Assembly: GCA_030019215.1 (NCBI GenBank)
Contig: JASEEZ010000018.1
Span: 1-38,540 of the forward strand
From: Actinomycetota bacterium
GTDB lineage: Bacteria; Actinomycetota; Aquicultoria; Subteraquimicrobiales; UBA9087
DNA length: 38,540 nucleotides
Reading direction: 5' to 3'
Positions 25,824 through 35,993 of this stretch are shown one piece after another. How positions within the stretch are numbered: position 1 is the first letter of the stretch; every line of letters begins with the position of its first letter. The notes beneath the pieces are model-generated. The model searched no databases. It saw only the letters and a program-made list of their open reading frames with translations, and was not told the DNA's origin. Made by a program: the position numbers and the translations under genes.

Positions 25824-27017
25824 GTGCAAAGGCTGTTTAATAAGAAAACAATAAGAGACATAGATGTTAGAGGTAAGCGTGTCTTGGTGCGGGTCGATTT
25901 CAACGTTCCTCTCGATGAAATGGGGGAGGTCGCCGACGATACTCGCATCAGAGCTACTTTGCCCACCATCGATTATCTTTGTGGGGACGGAGCGAAGGTT
26001 ATTTTGATATCTCACCTGGGGAGGCCGAAGAATTTTGATGAGAGATTTCGTCTGGACCCAGTCGCCCGAGCGCTTTCGAGATTGCTGAATAGGCCGGTGA
26101 GGAAGGTGGACAGGACCGTTACCGACGAGGTTATAAAGGCTGTGAATGAGCTCAAGGCCGGCGATGTATTGATGTTGGAGAACGTGCGTTTCAACCCCGG
26201 GGAGAAGGAAAACGACCCGGAATTCGCCCGAGCGCTGGCCAGCCTGGCCGATGTTTATGTCAACGATGCTTTTGGTGCGGCCCACAGGGCTCATGCTTCC
26301 ACTGCGGGTGTGGCGAAGTACCTTCCTGCGGTCGCCGGTCTTCTTCTGGAAAGGGAGGTGAGCAGCCTCTCTCGCTTGTTGGGGAACCCGGAGCATCCCT
26401 TTTTGGCGATCCTGGGAGGGAACAAGGTTTCCGACAAGATAGGGGTGATCGAGAGATTTTTGGATATAGTCGATGCTTTACTTACGGGAGGCGGAATGTG
26501 TTTCACCTTCTTGAAGGCCAAGGGCTTCAATATCGGCGATTCCATCTGCCAAGAGGACGGACTGGATCACTGTCGGAGGATGCTTGATAAGGCCGAGAAA
26601 AATGGCACTCCCTTTTATCTACCCACGGATGTTGTGGTGGCCGACGCCTTCGCCGAGGATGCGAATCATAAAGTGGTTTCCGCGAATCGGATTCTCAATG
26701 GCTGGATGGGTCTGGATATCGGTCCCGAGACGGTGGAGATCTACAGAGATGTTGTGAAGAGAGCTAGGACGATCTTCTGGAATGGCCCCATGGGTGTCTT
26801 TGAGATGGAACCGTTTTCTCAGGGGACGAGAGCGATTGCGGAGGCTATAGCCAGCTCTGGGGCCATGACCATCGTTGGCGGTGGCGATTCCGATGCCGCT
26901 TTGAAAAAGTATGGCTTTGAGGATAGGATATCGTTCGTTTCCACCGGTGGCGGGGCTTCCCTCAAGCTTCTCGAAGGGTCGCCTCTACCCGGTCTTGAAG
27001 CACTACTGGATAAGTGA
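25824..27017 (+). CDS. pgk: Phosphoglycerate kinase
   Basis: Makes ATP from 1,3-bisphosphoglycerate. The 397-aa product has the N-terminal VRGKRVLVRVDFNVPLD, ILISHLGRP, the hinge region with NDAFGAAHRAHAST, and the ATP-binding end GGGDSDAALKKYG...STGGGASLKLLEG. Start: GTG 25824 is the only usable codon before the conserved NKKTIRDI; its ribosome site is poor (GGGG directly adjacent), perhaps because the repeat element behind gap abuts the gene. Confidence 0.95.
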   Translation: MQRLFNKKTIRDIDVRGKRVLVRVDFNVPLDEMGEVADDTRIRATLPTIDYLCGDGAKVILISHLGRPKNFDERFRLDPVARALSRLLNRPVRKVDRTVTDEVIKAVNELKAGDVLMLENVRFNPGEKENDPEFARALASLADVYVNDAFGAAHRAHASTAGVAKYLPAVAGLLLEREVSSLSRLLGNPEHPFLAILGGNKVSDKIGVIERFLDIVDALLTGGGMCFTFLKAKGFNIGDSICQEDGLDHCRRMLDKAEKNGTPFYLPTDVVVADAFAEDANHKVVSANRILNGWMGLDIGPETVEIYRDVVKRARTIFWNGPMGVFEMEPFSQGTRAIAEAIASSGAMTIVGGGDSDAALKKYGFEDRISFVSTGGGASLKLLEGSPLPGLEALLDK

Positions 27018-27312
27018 TGTATTATTAACAAGATAGGTTAACACTATGGTCGGGTGAAGTACTCCGAAAGCACGCGGTCGGCCTCGTTTCAGTTTAACGA
27101 GATTTTACTCTGGCCGCCGCTCGGGTCTCGCCTCGCGGCAGATTATGAAGATCTTCAAGGATTTTTACACGCGGGGCTCCGACACGGTTTTCTCCGCACT
27201 TTACCCTCCCTTCGCAGGTTTAAGTGTAAACCTGACTTGTTAATAGTCCAGGTGAGATATTAAGTAAGATATTTTGGTAGGAGGCTAATTGGATCGAGCA
27301 GAAGGAGGTCTC
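27018..27312. other. Spacer between pgk and tpiA
   Basis: A 69-codon frame (27054-27263) was judged non-coding. The GC-rich stretch 27100-27215 is followed by the 29-bp repeat (27222-27250). TTGTTA and TATTAA, 15 bp apart at the end of the repeat, could serve tpiA as a weak promoter. Confidence 0.5.
27222..27250. repeat. Dispersed 29-bp repeat, copy 2
   Basis: 27 of 29 positions match 61-89 in the same orientation. Both copies follow GC-rich DNA rich in CGCC and GCGG words. Confidence 0.6.
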
Positions 27313-28083
27313 ATGCGCACTCCATTGATGGCTGGGAATTGGAAGATGAATAAGACCGCTGGGCAGGCAGTTCATTTGGTTCAGGACCTGGCGGAGCTGA
27401 TTAAAGGTGTGAAGGATGTGGAAGTGGTGGTTTGCCCACCCTTTACTGCCCTGAAGAGCATTTCCACGGTGATCGAGCTCGATAGGTTGGCGATTAAATT
27501 GGGCGCGCAGGATATGTATTGGGAGGAGAAGGGGGCTTTCACCGGGGAGATTTCGCCGATTATGCTCAAGGATCTGAGGGTGGACTATGTCATAGTGGGT
27601 CATTCTGAGAGGAGGCAGTACTTTGGGGAGACCGATGAGACCGTCAACAAAAAAGTTCGATCGGCGTTGGATCATGAGCTCATCCCCATCGTTTGTGTGG
27701 GCGAGACATTGGAAGAGAGGGAGAGAGAAGAGACCAACATTGTGGTGGAGAAGCAAATAGCGGGTGGTCTGGCTGGACTTGATCCATTTGAGGTGGAGAA
27801 GCTGGTCATCGCCTACGAGCCTATCTGGGCCATCGGCACTGGTGCGACGGCCACACCGGAGGTTGCCAATGATGTCATCCGGCACATCAGGGCGATCATT
27901 GGCTCTCAGTTTACTCCTCCTGTGGCTAAGAGGATAAGGATACTCTATGGCGGGAGCGTCACGCCTGAGAATATTGACGATTTGATGGATGAGCCGGATA
28001 TCGATGGCGTACTCGTCGGGGGAGCCAGTTTAGATGCGGAAAAATTTGCGAGGATCGTGAGGTTCGGGGAGCACCAGGCATGA
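27313..28083 (+). CDS. tpiA: Triosephosphate isomerase
   Basis: Interconverts dihydroxyacetone phosphate and glyceraldehyde 3-phosphate. The 256-aa barrel shows AGNWKMNKT at the N terminus (catalytic Lys), VGHSERRQYFGE (catalytic His), AYEPIWAIGTG (catalytic Glu) and YGGSVTPEN with GVLVGGASL for the phosphate. ATG 27313 follows AAGGAGGT; an upstream TTG at 27289 is in frame but unlikely. Confidence 0.97.
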   Translation: MRTPLMAGNWKMNKTAGQAVHLVQDLAELIKGVKDVEVVVCPPFTALKSISTVIELDRLAIKLGAQDMYWEEKGAFTGEISPIMLKDLRVDYVIVGHSERRQYFGETDETVNKKVRSALDHELIPIVCVGETLEEREREETNIVVEKQIAGGLAGLDPFEVEKLVIAYEPIWAIGTGATATPEVANDVIRHIRAIIGSQFTPPVAKRIRILYGGSVTPENIDDLMDEPDIDGVLVGGASLDAEKFARIVRFGEHQA

Positions 28084-28146
28084 GATGGGATACAATAGGG
28101 TGCAGGTAAGTTCGTTGATGGCCGAAAGCGAGCACTCTTTTTTGAC

Positions 28147-28166
28147 CCGCAACCTGCGGCTTTTTT
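28147..28166 (+). terminator. Possible weak terminator between tpiA and gpmI
   Basis: Five-base stem CCGCA-ACC-TGCGG followed by CTTTTTT. The stem is short and gpmI starts only 14 bp later, so it may only attenuate. Confidence 0.45.
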
Positions 28167-28179
28167 ATATTCTGGAGTG

Positions 28180-29781
28180 ATGCGGTTGATTCGGCATGAG
28201 GGAGTCTCGAATCCCAGACCGAAGCCTCTCTGCCTGATTATTCTGGATGGTTGGGGGATCGGCGAGAGCACAGAGGGTAATGCCATAACTGCTGCGAAAA
28301 CACCGAATATGGATCGGTTTATGGCAGAGTATCCCCACACCATCATCGGTGCTTCCGGGGGGGCGGTTGGTCTTCCCGAGGGGCAGATGGGGAACTCTGA
28401 AGTTGGCCACCTGAATTTGGGTGCCGGTCGGATAGTTTATCAGGACTTGACGCGCATAACCAAAGCTATTCGGGAAGGTCTCTTCTTCAAAAATCCTGTT
28501 CTTCTCAAGGCCATACGTCGGGCAAGGGAAAAATCGGCCGCGCTTCATCTGATGGGGCTCCTCTCCGATGGAGGGGTGCACAGCCACGATACTCATCTCT
28601 ATGCTCTTCTGGAGTTGGCCAAGAGGGAGGGAATGAAGGATGTTTATTTGCATGTTTTTCTCGATGGACGGGATGTTCCTCCCCAAAGCGCCAAAGGCTA
28701 TATCGATGAACTCGAGGAGAAGATAAAAAAGATAGGTGTTGGAGAGATTGCCACGGTCGCCGGTCGCTACTATGGGATGGATCGGGATTGGAGGTGGGGG
28801 AGGACAAAGCTTGCCTATGATGCCATGGCTCATGGCATGGGCGAGACTGCTAACACTGCCGAGGAAGCCGTCGAGCAGTCGTATGAGCGGGACGTGGTGG
28901 ACGAATTTGTCAAACCGACGGTTATCCAGCGACCAGCGACCGGTGAACGACAGCCGGTTGCGATCGTCAAAGATGGAGATTCGGTCATCTTTTTTAACTT
29001 CAGACCCGATAGGGCACGACAGATAACTAAAGCCTTCATTAAGAAGGATTTTCAGGAGTTTGATAGGGGCTCTCAGCTGCTAAGTGTCTTCTTCGTGTGC
29101 ATGACTGAATACGATGCTACTTTTGAGGTCCCGGTTGCTTTCTCTCCTGAAGAGCTGACGAATGTTCTGGCCGATGTTTTGGCCGAGCACGGTCTGAAGC
29201 AACTTCACATCGCTGAGACGGAAAAATATGCCCATGTCACCTTCTTCTTCAATGGGGGGGTGGAGAAGCCGAAGAAGGGGGAGGTGAGGCGCTTGATACC
29301 CTCTCCTAAGGTCGCTACCTACGATCTGAAACCCGAAATGAGTGCCTATGAGGTGACGGAGGCCGTTTTGAAGGAGATCGATGAAGGCGACTTCGACGTT
29401 ATCATCTTAAACTATGCCAATCCGGATATGGTGGGACACACTGGCGTTTTCAAAGCCGCTGTAAGGGCTGCGGAGGCCGTTGACGAGTGCGTCGGGAGGG
29501 TGGTGGAGGCAGTCGTTCGGAAGAGCGGGGAGTGCTTGATAACCGCCGACCACGGAAATTTGGAGAAGATGATCGACTTAAAGACCGGCGAACCCTTCAC
29601 TGCTCACACTGTGGGAAGTGTCCCTTTCATTTACGTTACGGGGAGGCGAGTGGAGCTTTACCCGGGCGGGTGTCTTGCGGACGTTGCCCCCACAATGCTC
29701 GATATTCTGGACATTTCCAAACCAAAGGAGATGACCGGAAAAAGCCTAATAGTGGAAGATGAGGCGGCGGGATGTAGATGA
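28180..29781 (+). CDS. gpmI: 2,3-bisphosphoglycerate-independent phosphoglycerate mutase
   Basis: Interconverts 3- and 2-phosphoglycerate through a phosphoserine intermediate, using two Mn2+. The product is about 533 aa. It opens with [12 protein letters not shown] and [14 protein letters not shown]; the phosphorylated Ser is in [17 protein letters not shown]. Metal-binding ends: [12 protein letters not shown] and [11 protein letters not shown]. The start is uncertain: ATG 28180 has GGAG only two bases away, GTG 28177 lies before it, and TTG 28186 would have normal spacing. Confidence 0.95.
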   Translation: MRLIRHEGVSNPRPKPLCLIILDGWGIGESTEGNAITAAKTPNMDRFMAEYPHTIIGASGGAVGLPEGQMGNSEVGHLNLGAGRIVYQDLTRITKAIREGLFFKNPVLLKAIRRAREKSAALHLMGLLSDGGVHSHDTHLYALLELAKREGMKDVYLHVFLDGRDVPPQSAKGYIDELEEKIKKIGVGEIATVAGRYYGMDRDWRWGRTKLAYDAMAHGMGETANTAEEAVEQSYERDVVDEFVKPTVIQRPATGERQPVAIVKDGDSVIFFNFRPDRARQITKAFIKKDFQEFDRGSQLLSVFFVCMTEYDATFEVPVAFSPEELTNVLADVLAEHGLKQLHIAETEKYAHVTFFFNGGVEKPKKGEVRRLIPSPKVATYDLKPEMSAYEVTEAVLKEIDEGDFDVIILNYANPDMVGHTGVFKAAVRAAEAVDECVGRVVEAVVRKSGECLITADHGNLEKMIDLKTGEPFTAHTVGSVPFIYVTGRRVELYPGGCLADVAPTMLDILDISKPKEMTGKSLIVEDEAAGCR

Positions 29782-29852
29782 AACCCGCTTAATTGCCTTC
29801 TTGCTGTAGTTGTGTTAATTTTTGTTGATGTTAAAATCGAACTAAAGGAGAG

Positions 29853-30086
29853 ATGATCTTGATCACCGTGGTTCTTGTCATACATGTAATTGCCTGTCTG
29901 GGCCTGATCGCGGCGGTACTGCTTCATTCAGGAAGAGGGGCGGGTCTGTCCTCCGCTTTTGGGGGCGGTTTGCCCAGTACCTTCTCCGGTACGTCCCTGA
30001 TCGAAAAAAATTTGGATAGGATTACCATAGCGTTGGCCATTACCTTTGCCATAACCTCGGTCTTACTAACCATTTTTCTTTCCTGA
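29853..30086 (+). CDS. secG: Protein-export membrane protein SecG
   Basis: Small accessory subunit of the SecYEG translocon. The 77-aa product has two membrane helices (about 3-24 and 55-75) around the conserved loop LLHSGRGAGLSSAFGGG. ATG 29853 follows AAAGGAGAG. Its place behind the glycolytic genes is common in Gram-positives. A strong terminator follows. Confidence 0.93.
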   Translation: MILITVVLVIHVIACLGLIAAVLLHSGRGAGLSSAFGGGLPSTFSGTSLIEKNLDRITIALAITFAITSVLLTIFLS

Positions 30087-30130
30087 CGGGATGGAAAATG
30101 GCGGGGAGTTTCTTGCTCTCGATTTCAGCG

Positions 30131-30171
30131 AGGCGCTAGTTTGAGGACTAGCGCCTTGTTTTGTTTTTTGG
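30131..30171 (+). terminator. Terminator after secG
   Basis: Ten-base perfect stem AGGCGCTAGT / ACTAGCGCCT with loop TTGAGG, followed by a T-rich run. Separates the glycolysis-secG set from the opp operon. Confidence 0.93.
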
Positions 30172-30299
30172 GGTTCTTGCAAATTCAGGAGGAGGAAGGA
30201 ACTGAGTGGAGAATATAGCAAGGTACAGGAGTACATCTACGGTCGTTTTGGAGGTGATGTATGAGCTCTTTTAAAATTTTTGGTGAAGGAGGGTGGAGA

Positions 30300-31922
30300 A
30301 TGTTTAGAGGATTAAAGATATCCCTTGTGTTCTTGCTCGTGCTAGCGCTGGCTGTATCTTTCATCTCCGGTTGCCCCAAAAGGGAAGAGGTTGAAAAGCC
30401 CAAACCGAAGCCTGCGGAGGAGCCTGTCCAGGGAGGAACGTTTAATGCTTTTCTCATAGAGCCGGTAACCCTCGATGCGGCCCATTCCCAGGAATCGGCG
30501 GGAATCCAGGTGGCAAAGCAGATTTATGATGGCCTGGTTGATCACGATCCCGAGACCATGGAGTTAGTTCCGGCGATGGCGGAGTCCTGGGAGCCGAACG
30601 GGGATGCTACCGTCTTTACCTTCAAGCTCAAAAAGGGCATCAAGTTCCACAATGGTAGAGAGTGTAAGGCACAGGACTTTGTCTATTCTTGGAGTCGAGT
30701 GGCTGCCAAGGAGACAGCTTCCGAGGTTGCTTATCATCTTTCTCCAATCAAGGGTTTCAAGGCTTGCCAGGAGGGTGCGGCGACCAAGCTAGAGGGTGTC
30801 AAGGCCAAGGATGACTATACTCTTGAGGTCACCCTGAACTATTCTTACGCCGAGTTTCCCGTAACACTTGGGCATGTCGTCTTTTCTCCGGTCCCCAAAG
30901 AAGTGGTGGAGGAAAAAGGAGAAAAGTTTGCGGAAGAACCGGTTGGAACGGGACCACTCAAGTTCACTGAGTGGGTCCACGATCAGCGGATTATCCTCGA
31001 GAGGTTCGATGGTTATTACGGACACAAGGCCTATTTGGATAAGGTTGTCTTCAGAATCTTTGCCGATGAGCAGACCGGTTTCCTGGAATTTGAGGCGGGG
31101 AATCTCCACGATGCCCAGATTCCGCTGGGGCAGATCAAAGCCGCTCAAGAAAAGTACAAGGAGAGGTGTTTGATCAATCCCATGTTGGGCATCTACTACT
31201 ATGGCTTGAACATGGAGACGGCTCCCTGGAAGGACAATCCCAACCTCCGCCAGGCGTTGAACTATGCGATCGACCGAAAGAGCATAACCGAGACTGTCTG
31301 GGAAGGGGCCCGTGTTCCCGCCACCGGCATTGTTCCGAAGGGGATTCCAGGTTTTCAGGAAGATGTTATGCCCTACACCTACAATTCGAGCAAGGCCAAA
31401 AGTCTTCTTGATCAGGCTGGCTATCCAGGTGGGGCTGGTCTTCCCAAGCTCGTTCTGGGTTACAATGTGGGGGTTGGTCACGACAAGGTTGCCCAGGCCA
31501 TTCAGGCCCAAACCAAAGAGGCGGGGATAATCTTCGACATAATCGGGTATGAGTGGGGGACCTACCTTGATAAGATTCAGGCGAAGGAGGTTACTTTCTT
31601 CCGTCTGGGTTGGGTGGCGGACTATCCGACCATGGATAATTTCTTATACCCCCTCTTCCACTCGGAGAATGCGGGTGCCGACAACATGTGCTATTACAAC
31701 AATCCCGAGGTTGACGGGAAGCTTATGGGGGCCAGGAAGGAGACGGATGAGGATAAAAGGGTGAAGCTGTACCAGGAGATCGAGCGGATCGTCCTCAACG
31801 ATGCGCCTATTGTTCCCATTGCCTTCTATAGGACCAGTAGGGTCATCGGCCCCGAAGTTCGTGGCTACATTCGCACGGCCACGGATGATACTCCCATGGA
31901 ACTGATCTGGCTGGCCAAGTAG
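30300..31922 (+). CDS. oppA: Oligopeptide ABC transporter, substrate-binding lipoprotein
   Basis: Captures peptides outside the membrane for uptake. From ATG 30300 (540 aa) the chain starts with MFRGLK, a hydrophobic stretch and the lipobox FISGC (Cys25), then a Pro/Lys/Glu linker. The rest is a family 5 solute-binding domain: GGTFNAFLIEPVTLDAAHSQES, FKLKKGIKFHNGREC, and NLRQALNYAIDRKSI. ATG 30261 with GGAGGTGAT upstream would add 13 residues before the signal; GGAGGGTGGAGA precedes 30300. First gene of oppABCDF, with a strong hairpin directly behind it. Confidence 0.92.
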   Translation: MFRGLKISLVFLLVLALAVSFISGCPKREEVEKPKPKPAEEPVQGGTFNAFLIEPVTLDAAHSQESAGIQVAKQIYDGLVDHDPETMELVPAMAESWEPNGDATVFTFKLKKGIKFHNGRECKAQDFVYSWSRVAAKETASEVAYHLSPIKGFKACQEGAATKLEGVKAKDDYTLEVTLNYSYAEFPVTLGHVVFSPVPKEVVEEKGEKFAEEPVGTGPLKFTEWVHDQRIILERFDGYYGHKAYLDKVVFRIFADEQTGFLEFEAGNLHDAQIPLGQIKAAQEKYKERCLINPMLGIYYYGLNMETAPWKDNPNLRQALNYAIDRKSITETVWEGARVPATGIVPKGIPGFQEDVMPYTYNSSKAKSLLDQAGYPGGAGLPKLVLGYNVGVGHDKVAQAIQAQTKEAGIIFDIIGYEWGTYLDKIQAKEVTFFRLGWVADYPTMDNFLYPLFHSENAGADNMCYYNNPEVDGKLMGARKETDEDKRVKLYQEIERIVLNDAPIVPIAFYRTSRVIGPEVRGYIRTATDDTPMELIWLAK

Positions 31923-31937
31923 TGAGTGCTCCTTGGA

Positions 31938-31981
31938 GGGCTTGCAATCCCGATGTACATCGGGATTGCAAGCCCTTTTTC
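31938..31981 (+). terminator. Strong hairpin between oppA and oppB
   Basis: A 38-nt perfect palindrome (GGGCTTGCAATCCCGATGT and its complement) followed by TTTTTCTTTT. It probably stops most transcripts after oppA, so that the binding protein is made in excess over the transporter. Confidence 0.9.
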
Positions 31982-32030
31982 TTTTATGTTACCTTTGTGA
32001 AAGTGGTAAAACCAAAGGTAGGATGATCGA

Positions 32031-32966
32031 ATGCTGGTTTATATCGCAAGAAGGTTTTTGCAAGCAATCCCCGTCGTTATTGGTGTTACCTTTTTGATAT
32101 TCCTCCTCATGTTCATCCTTCCTGGAGATCCCGCGCGGATGCTGGTTCAGAAGGGGGCTAGCCCGGAGGTCCTACAAAGGGTTCGCGAGGCTTACGGTCT
32201 GGATAAACCCTGGTATGTCCAGTATGGGAAGTATATGTGGAAGTTGCTGCACGGGGACTTTGGGACCTCCATCCGGTACAGGCGACCCGTCATCGATATG
32301 ATGAAGGACCATTATCCCAACTCGGTTCGCCTGGCCTTAGTGGCTTTGATGATCGAAGCCGTCCTCGGTGTCGCCGCTGGCATAATTTCAGCGGTCAAGC
32401 GGTATTCCTTCCTTGATGTCCTCGTTACCTTGTCCACGACTATTCTGGTGGCCATGCCCATTTTTTGGTTTGCCATGTTGCTCCAGGTCTTTTTCGGTTT
32501 GAAGTTGGGCGTGTTACCTATCTCGGGCATGGGCAATGGGAGCTGGCGTTACTACGTTTTGCCCGCTATAGCGCTCGCTTCGGTGCACACTGCTTTCGTT
32601 GCCCGCCTGACTCGTTCGAGTATGCTCGAGGTCATCCGGCAGGACTACATCCGAACCGCCAGGGCCAAGGGATTGTCGGAGTGGCGAGTCATCCTCAAGC
32701 ATGCTCTTAAGAATGCCCTGATCCCGGTGGTGACGATCCTTGGGCTGGATTTTGGGGGCCTCATCGGAAGCGCGATCCTCACCGAGACGGTTTTCTCCTG
32801 GCCTGGGGTGGGGAGGGTTATCTATCTGGCTATTTTGCAGAGAGATCCCCCGGTTGTGGTGGGCGGCGTCCTCATTTTAGTCTTGGTCTTCATCTTCCTG
32901 AATTTGGTCGTGGATATATCCTACACCTATTTGGACCCCCGGATTCGTTACGGGGCGAGGAAGTAG
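32031..32966 (+). CDS. oppB: Oligopeptide ABC transporter, permease
   Basis: First membrane subunit of the peptide importer. The 311-aa product starts with the typical YIARRFLQAIPVVIGVTFLIF, has about six membrane helices, and carries the coupling loop YIRTARAKGLSEWRVILKHALKNAL that contacts the ATPases, then FSWPGVGRVIYLAILQRDPPVV. ATG 32031 follows AGGATGATCGA. oppC starts 11 bp after its stop. Confidence 0.95.
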   Translation: MLVYIARRFLQAIPVVIGVTFLIFLLMFILPGDPARMLVQKGASPEVLQRVREAYGLDKPWYVQYGKYMWKLLHGDFGTSIRYRRPVIDMMKDHYPNSVRLALVALMIEAVLGVAAGIISAVKRYSFLDVLVTLSTTILVAMPIFWFAMLLQVFFGLKLGVLPISGMGNGSWRYYVLPAIALASVHTAFVARLTRSSMLEVIRQDYIRTARAKGLSEWRVILKHALKNALIPVVTILGLDFGGLIGSAILTETVFSWPGVGRVIYLAILQRDPPVVVGGVLILVLVFIFLNLVVDISYTYLDPRIRYGARK

Positions 32967-32977
32967 GGGAGACGATT

Positions 32978-33865
32978 ATGTCCAATGCTAAAAGGATACC
33001 GGTGTTCCCCGAAAGGGTTTCGGTGTGGAGAGATCTCTGGAGGGGTTTGAGGAGAAATAAGCTGGCCATGTTTGGTCTGGGTGTGATCGTTTTCTTGGTG
33101 CTCGTGGCCATCTTTGCACCTCTCATTGCTTCCTATGATGAGGCCGTCGGTTTTTACCCCGATGAAATCCTCAAGCCCCCCAGCTTTGAGCATCTCATGG
33201 GCACGGATGATTTGGGCAGGGACGTTTTTGCTCGGGTCGTGTGGGGTTCTCGGGTTTCCGTGGAAGTTGGGGTCGTGGCCGTGGGCATCGGTATTGTCAT
33301 CGGTTTGTTCATGGGGGCTATCTCCGGTTACAGGGGTGGGGTGGCCGATAGTCTCATCATGAGGACCGCTGATATATTCTTTGCCTTTCCATATCTTTTG
33401 GGTGCCATTGCCATAATGACCATCCTGGGCCCGGGCATCATCAATGTCTTCATAGCCATCGGTATTCTGGAGTGGGCGTACTTTGCTCGACTCTTTAGAG
33501 GTTGTATCCTTTCCGTTAAGGAGAACGACTACGTCGAGGCCGCTCGGGCCATTGGGGCGGGTGATGTTAGGATTCTCTTGCATCACATCTTTCCCAATGC
33601 TATAGCCCCGGTGATAGTTTATGCTGCCATGAGCGTGGGTATCGCGATAATAACGGAAGCAGCCTTGAGTTTCCTCGGCATAGGTGTTCAACCTCCCCAG
33701 CCAAGTTGGGGTTCCATGCTTGCTGATTCTCGGCCATTTATGGCCACCGCTCCCTGGATGATGTACTTCCCCGGTTTGACCATTCTGATGACGGTGCTTG
33801 GGTTCGTTCTCGTGGCCGATGGCTTGAGGAATGTGCTCGATCCGAGGCTTAGGGGTTTGCTTTGA
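32978..33865 (+). CDS. oppC: Oligopeptide ABC transporter, permease
   Basis: Second membrane subunit. 295 aa with an N-terminal cytoplasmic segment, the GTDDLGRDVFARVVWGSRVS region typical of OppC/DppC, about six helices, and the coupling loop YVEAARAIGAGDVRILLHHIFPNA. The end LGFVLVADGLRNVLDPRLRG is canonical. The stop codon shares a base with the oppD start. Confidence 0.95.
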   Translation: MSNAKRIPVFPERVSVWRDLWRGLRRNKLAMFGLGVIVFLVLVAIFAPLIASYDEAVGFYPDEILKPPSFEHLMGTDDLGRDVFARVVWGSRVSVEVGVVAVGIGIVIGLFMGAISGYRGGVADSLIMRTADIFFAFPYLLGAIAIMTILGPGIINVFIAIGILEWAYFARLFRGCILSVKENDYVEAARAIGAGDVRILLHHIFPNAIAPVIVYAAMSVGIAIITEAALSFLGIGVQPPQPSWGSMLADSRPFMATAPWMMYFPGLTILMTVLGFVLVADGLRNVLDPRLRGLL

Positions 33866-34875
33866 TGGAGAGAAGGGCGCCGATGTTACTAGAGGTCAAG
33901 GACGTAAAGACATATTTTTATACCGATGAGGGCGTTGTTAAGGCTGTGGATGGTGTGAGTTTTTCTCTTGAGCGGGGACGGATCCTGGGTATCGTTGGGG
34001 AGTCCGGTTGCGGAAAGAGTATGACCGCCCTTTCGATCATGCGTCTGGTTCCATCTCCCGGGAAGATCATCGGCGGTGAAGTTACCTTCAAAGGCCGCAG
34101 TCTCCTTGATCTCGACGAGAAGGACATCGGGAAAATTCGTGGGAATGAAATCTCCATGATCTTTCAGGACCCGATGACCTCACTCAATCCAGTCTTTACC
34201 ATCGGTGATCAGATAGCGGAAGCGATTCGCCTTCATGGAAAGGTTTCTGGGAGGGAGGCCATGCGGCGAACGATTGAACTTCTGGAGATGGTCGGTATCC
34301 CCCAGGCCTACGATAGGGTGAGGGATTATCCCCATCAGTTCAGCGGGGGGATGAGGCAACGAGCCATGATAGCTATGGCTCTTTCTTGCGAACCCGACTT
34401 GCTCATCGCTGATGAGCCAACCACTGCTCTGGATGTAACCATTCAGGCTCAAATTTTGGAGCTTATCCAGGATCTTCAAGGAAGGTTCAATTCAGCAGTC
34501 ATTTTAATCACTCATGATCTTGGCGTCGTTGCTGGGCTTGCCGATAATGTTCTGGTGATGTATGCCGGAAAGATTGTGGAATACGGGAGCATCGACACGA
34601 TCTATTACCAATCGCGGCATCCCTACACTTGGGGCCTGATGAACTCGATACCTCATCTTGGTAGAGAGGGGAAGGGAAAGCTAAAATCCATTAGGGGCTC
34701 ACCGCCGAGTTTAGTTCGCCTGCCCCGTGGTTGCAGTTTTAGCCCAAGGTGTGAATTTGCTTGGGAGGTGTGTTTCAAGGTAACACCGGTTCTGGAGAAG
34801 GTCGCTCCGGGGCATTTCTCTGCCTGCCACCGAAGACGGGAAGAGGGTATTTTTAAAATGGCTGTTGGTAAGTAG
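33865..34875 (+). CDS. oppD: Oligopeptide ABC transporter, ATP-binding protein
   Basis: One of two ATPases powering the importer. About 336 aa: Walker [10 protein letters not shown]-loop SMIFQDPMTSLNP, signature FSGGMRQR, Walker B LLIADEPTTALD and H-loop ITHD. The C-terminal extension has the paired cysteines GCSFSPRCEFAWEVC, in some family members an Fe-S site. Start: ATG 33865 overlaps the oppC stop by one base; ATG 33883 with AGAAGGG is also good and closer to the family norm. Confidence 0.95.
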   Translation: MERRAPMLLEVKDVKTYFYTDEGVVKAVDGVSFSLERGRILGIVGESGCGKSMTALSIMRLVPSPGKIIGGEVTFKGRSLLDLDEKDIGKIRGNEISMIFQDPMTSLNPVFTIGDQIAEAIRLHGKVSGREAMRRTIELLEMVGIPQAYDRVRDYPHQFSGGMRQRAMIAMALSCEPDLLIADEPTTALDVTIQAQILELIQDLQGRFNSAVILITHDLGVVAGLADNVLVMYAGKIVEYGSIDTIYYQSRHPYTWGLMNSIPHLGREGKGKLKSIRGSPPSLVRLPRGCSFSPRCEFAWEVCFKVTPVLEKVAPGHFSACHRRREEGIFKMAVGK

Positions 34876-34878
34876 CGG

Positions 34879-35871
34879 ATGGGTGAGATACTTAGGGTCG
34901 AAAACTTGGTGAAACATTTCCCCGTCAAGAAAGGGGTAATATTCCAGAGAGAGATTGGTAGAATTCACGCTGTCGACGGGATAAGTTTCTCTATTGGCGA
35001 GGGCGAAACTCTTGGTCTCGTGGGCGAGAGTGGTTGTGGCAAGTCAACCACGGCCAAAGTAATCCTCCACCTTTTGGGGGCCACGGCCGGCGAGGTCTTC
35101 TTTGAAGGCGAGAATATCTTCGCGTGTGATCGGGCACGGATGAAGCACTTGCGACGGGAGATGCAGATAATTTTTCAGGATCCCCTTGCCTCGCTCAACC
35201 CCCGGATGACCGTGGGAGATATCATCGCTGAGCCTCTGGTGGTGCACGGCATCGGGACCAGACAGGAGAGGTTGAGAAAGGTAGAGGAGCTACTTGAAGT
35301 CGTGGGATTGAATCCCGCTTACATTCGCCGTTATCCCCACGAGTTCAGCGGGGGGGAGAGGCAGCGAATCGGAGTTGCCAGAGCCCTGGCGCTCAAACCA
35401 AAGCTAGTGATCTGCGATGAACCCATCTCCGCCCTGGATGTTTCCATCCAGGCTCAAATAATCAATCTTTTGGAGGATCTTCAGAGGGAGTTCGGTCTGA
35501 CTTACCTTTTCATTGCCCACGATTTGGGTGTTGTTAGACACACGAGCGACAGGGTGGCGGTGATGTATCTGGGAAAGATTGTGGAGCTTTCCGACCAAAG
35601 GGAGCTTTACGAGTCACCGCATCATCCCTACACGCAGGCCTTGCTCTCCGCTGTTCCCTTTCCCGATCCTGAGAAGGAGAGATTGAGGAGGAGGATAATC
35701 CTTAAAGGGGATGTACCCAGTTCAGTTGAACCTCCCAGTGGCTGTCGCTTTCGAACTCGTTGCGCGATCGCTCAGGATATCTGTACTGAGGTCGAACCCG
35801 ATTTCAGGGAGGCTCATAAGGGTCACTGGGTGGCCTGTCATTTTGCCAGGGCGAATCCCATTCCTGCGTAA
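34879..35871 (+). CDS. oppF: Oligopeptide ABC transporter, ATP-binding protein
   Basis: Second ATPase of the importer. 330 aa: Walker [10 protein letters not shown]-loop [13 protein letters not shown], signature FSGGERQR, Walker [12 protein letters not shown] and H-loop FIAHD. It ends with [18 protein letters not shown] 34879 lies three bases after the oppD stop. Last gene of the operon; no clear terminator is seen before the next gene. Confidence 0.95.
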   Translation: MGEILRVENLVKHFPVKKGVIFQREIGRIHAVDGISFSIGEGETLGLVGESGCGKSTTAKVILHLLGATAGEVFFEGENIFACDRARMKHLRREMQIIFQDPLASLNPRMTVGDIIAEPLVVHGIGTRQERLRKVEELLEVVGLNPAYIRRYPHEFSGGERQRIGVARALALKPKLVICDEPISALDVSIQAQIINLLEDLQREFGLTYLFIAHDLGVVRHTSDRVAVMYLGKIVELSDQRELYESPHHPYTQALLSAVPFPDPEKERLRRRIILKGDVPSSVEPPSGCRFRTRCAIAQDICTEVEPDFREAHKGHWVACHFARANPIPA

Positions 35872-35993
35872 TGACTTCGGTATCTTGCAAAGATTCTTGT
35901 AGCGGGTTATTTTATTTGTATTAGTTGATGTAGCTGGTGAGGTTGCCTTATTATCGTGCAAATTTCGAAGCTTAGACAAACGGGGTGAAATAA

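Noticed and set aside
27054-27263. 69-codon frame between pgk and tpiA
   Set aside because: No ribosome site, ends inside the dispersed 29-bp repeat, and shows no recognisable domain.
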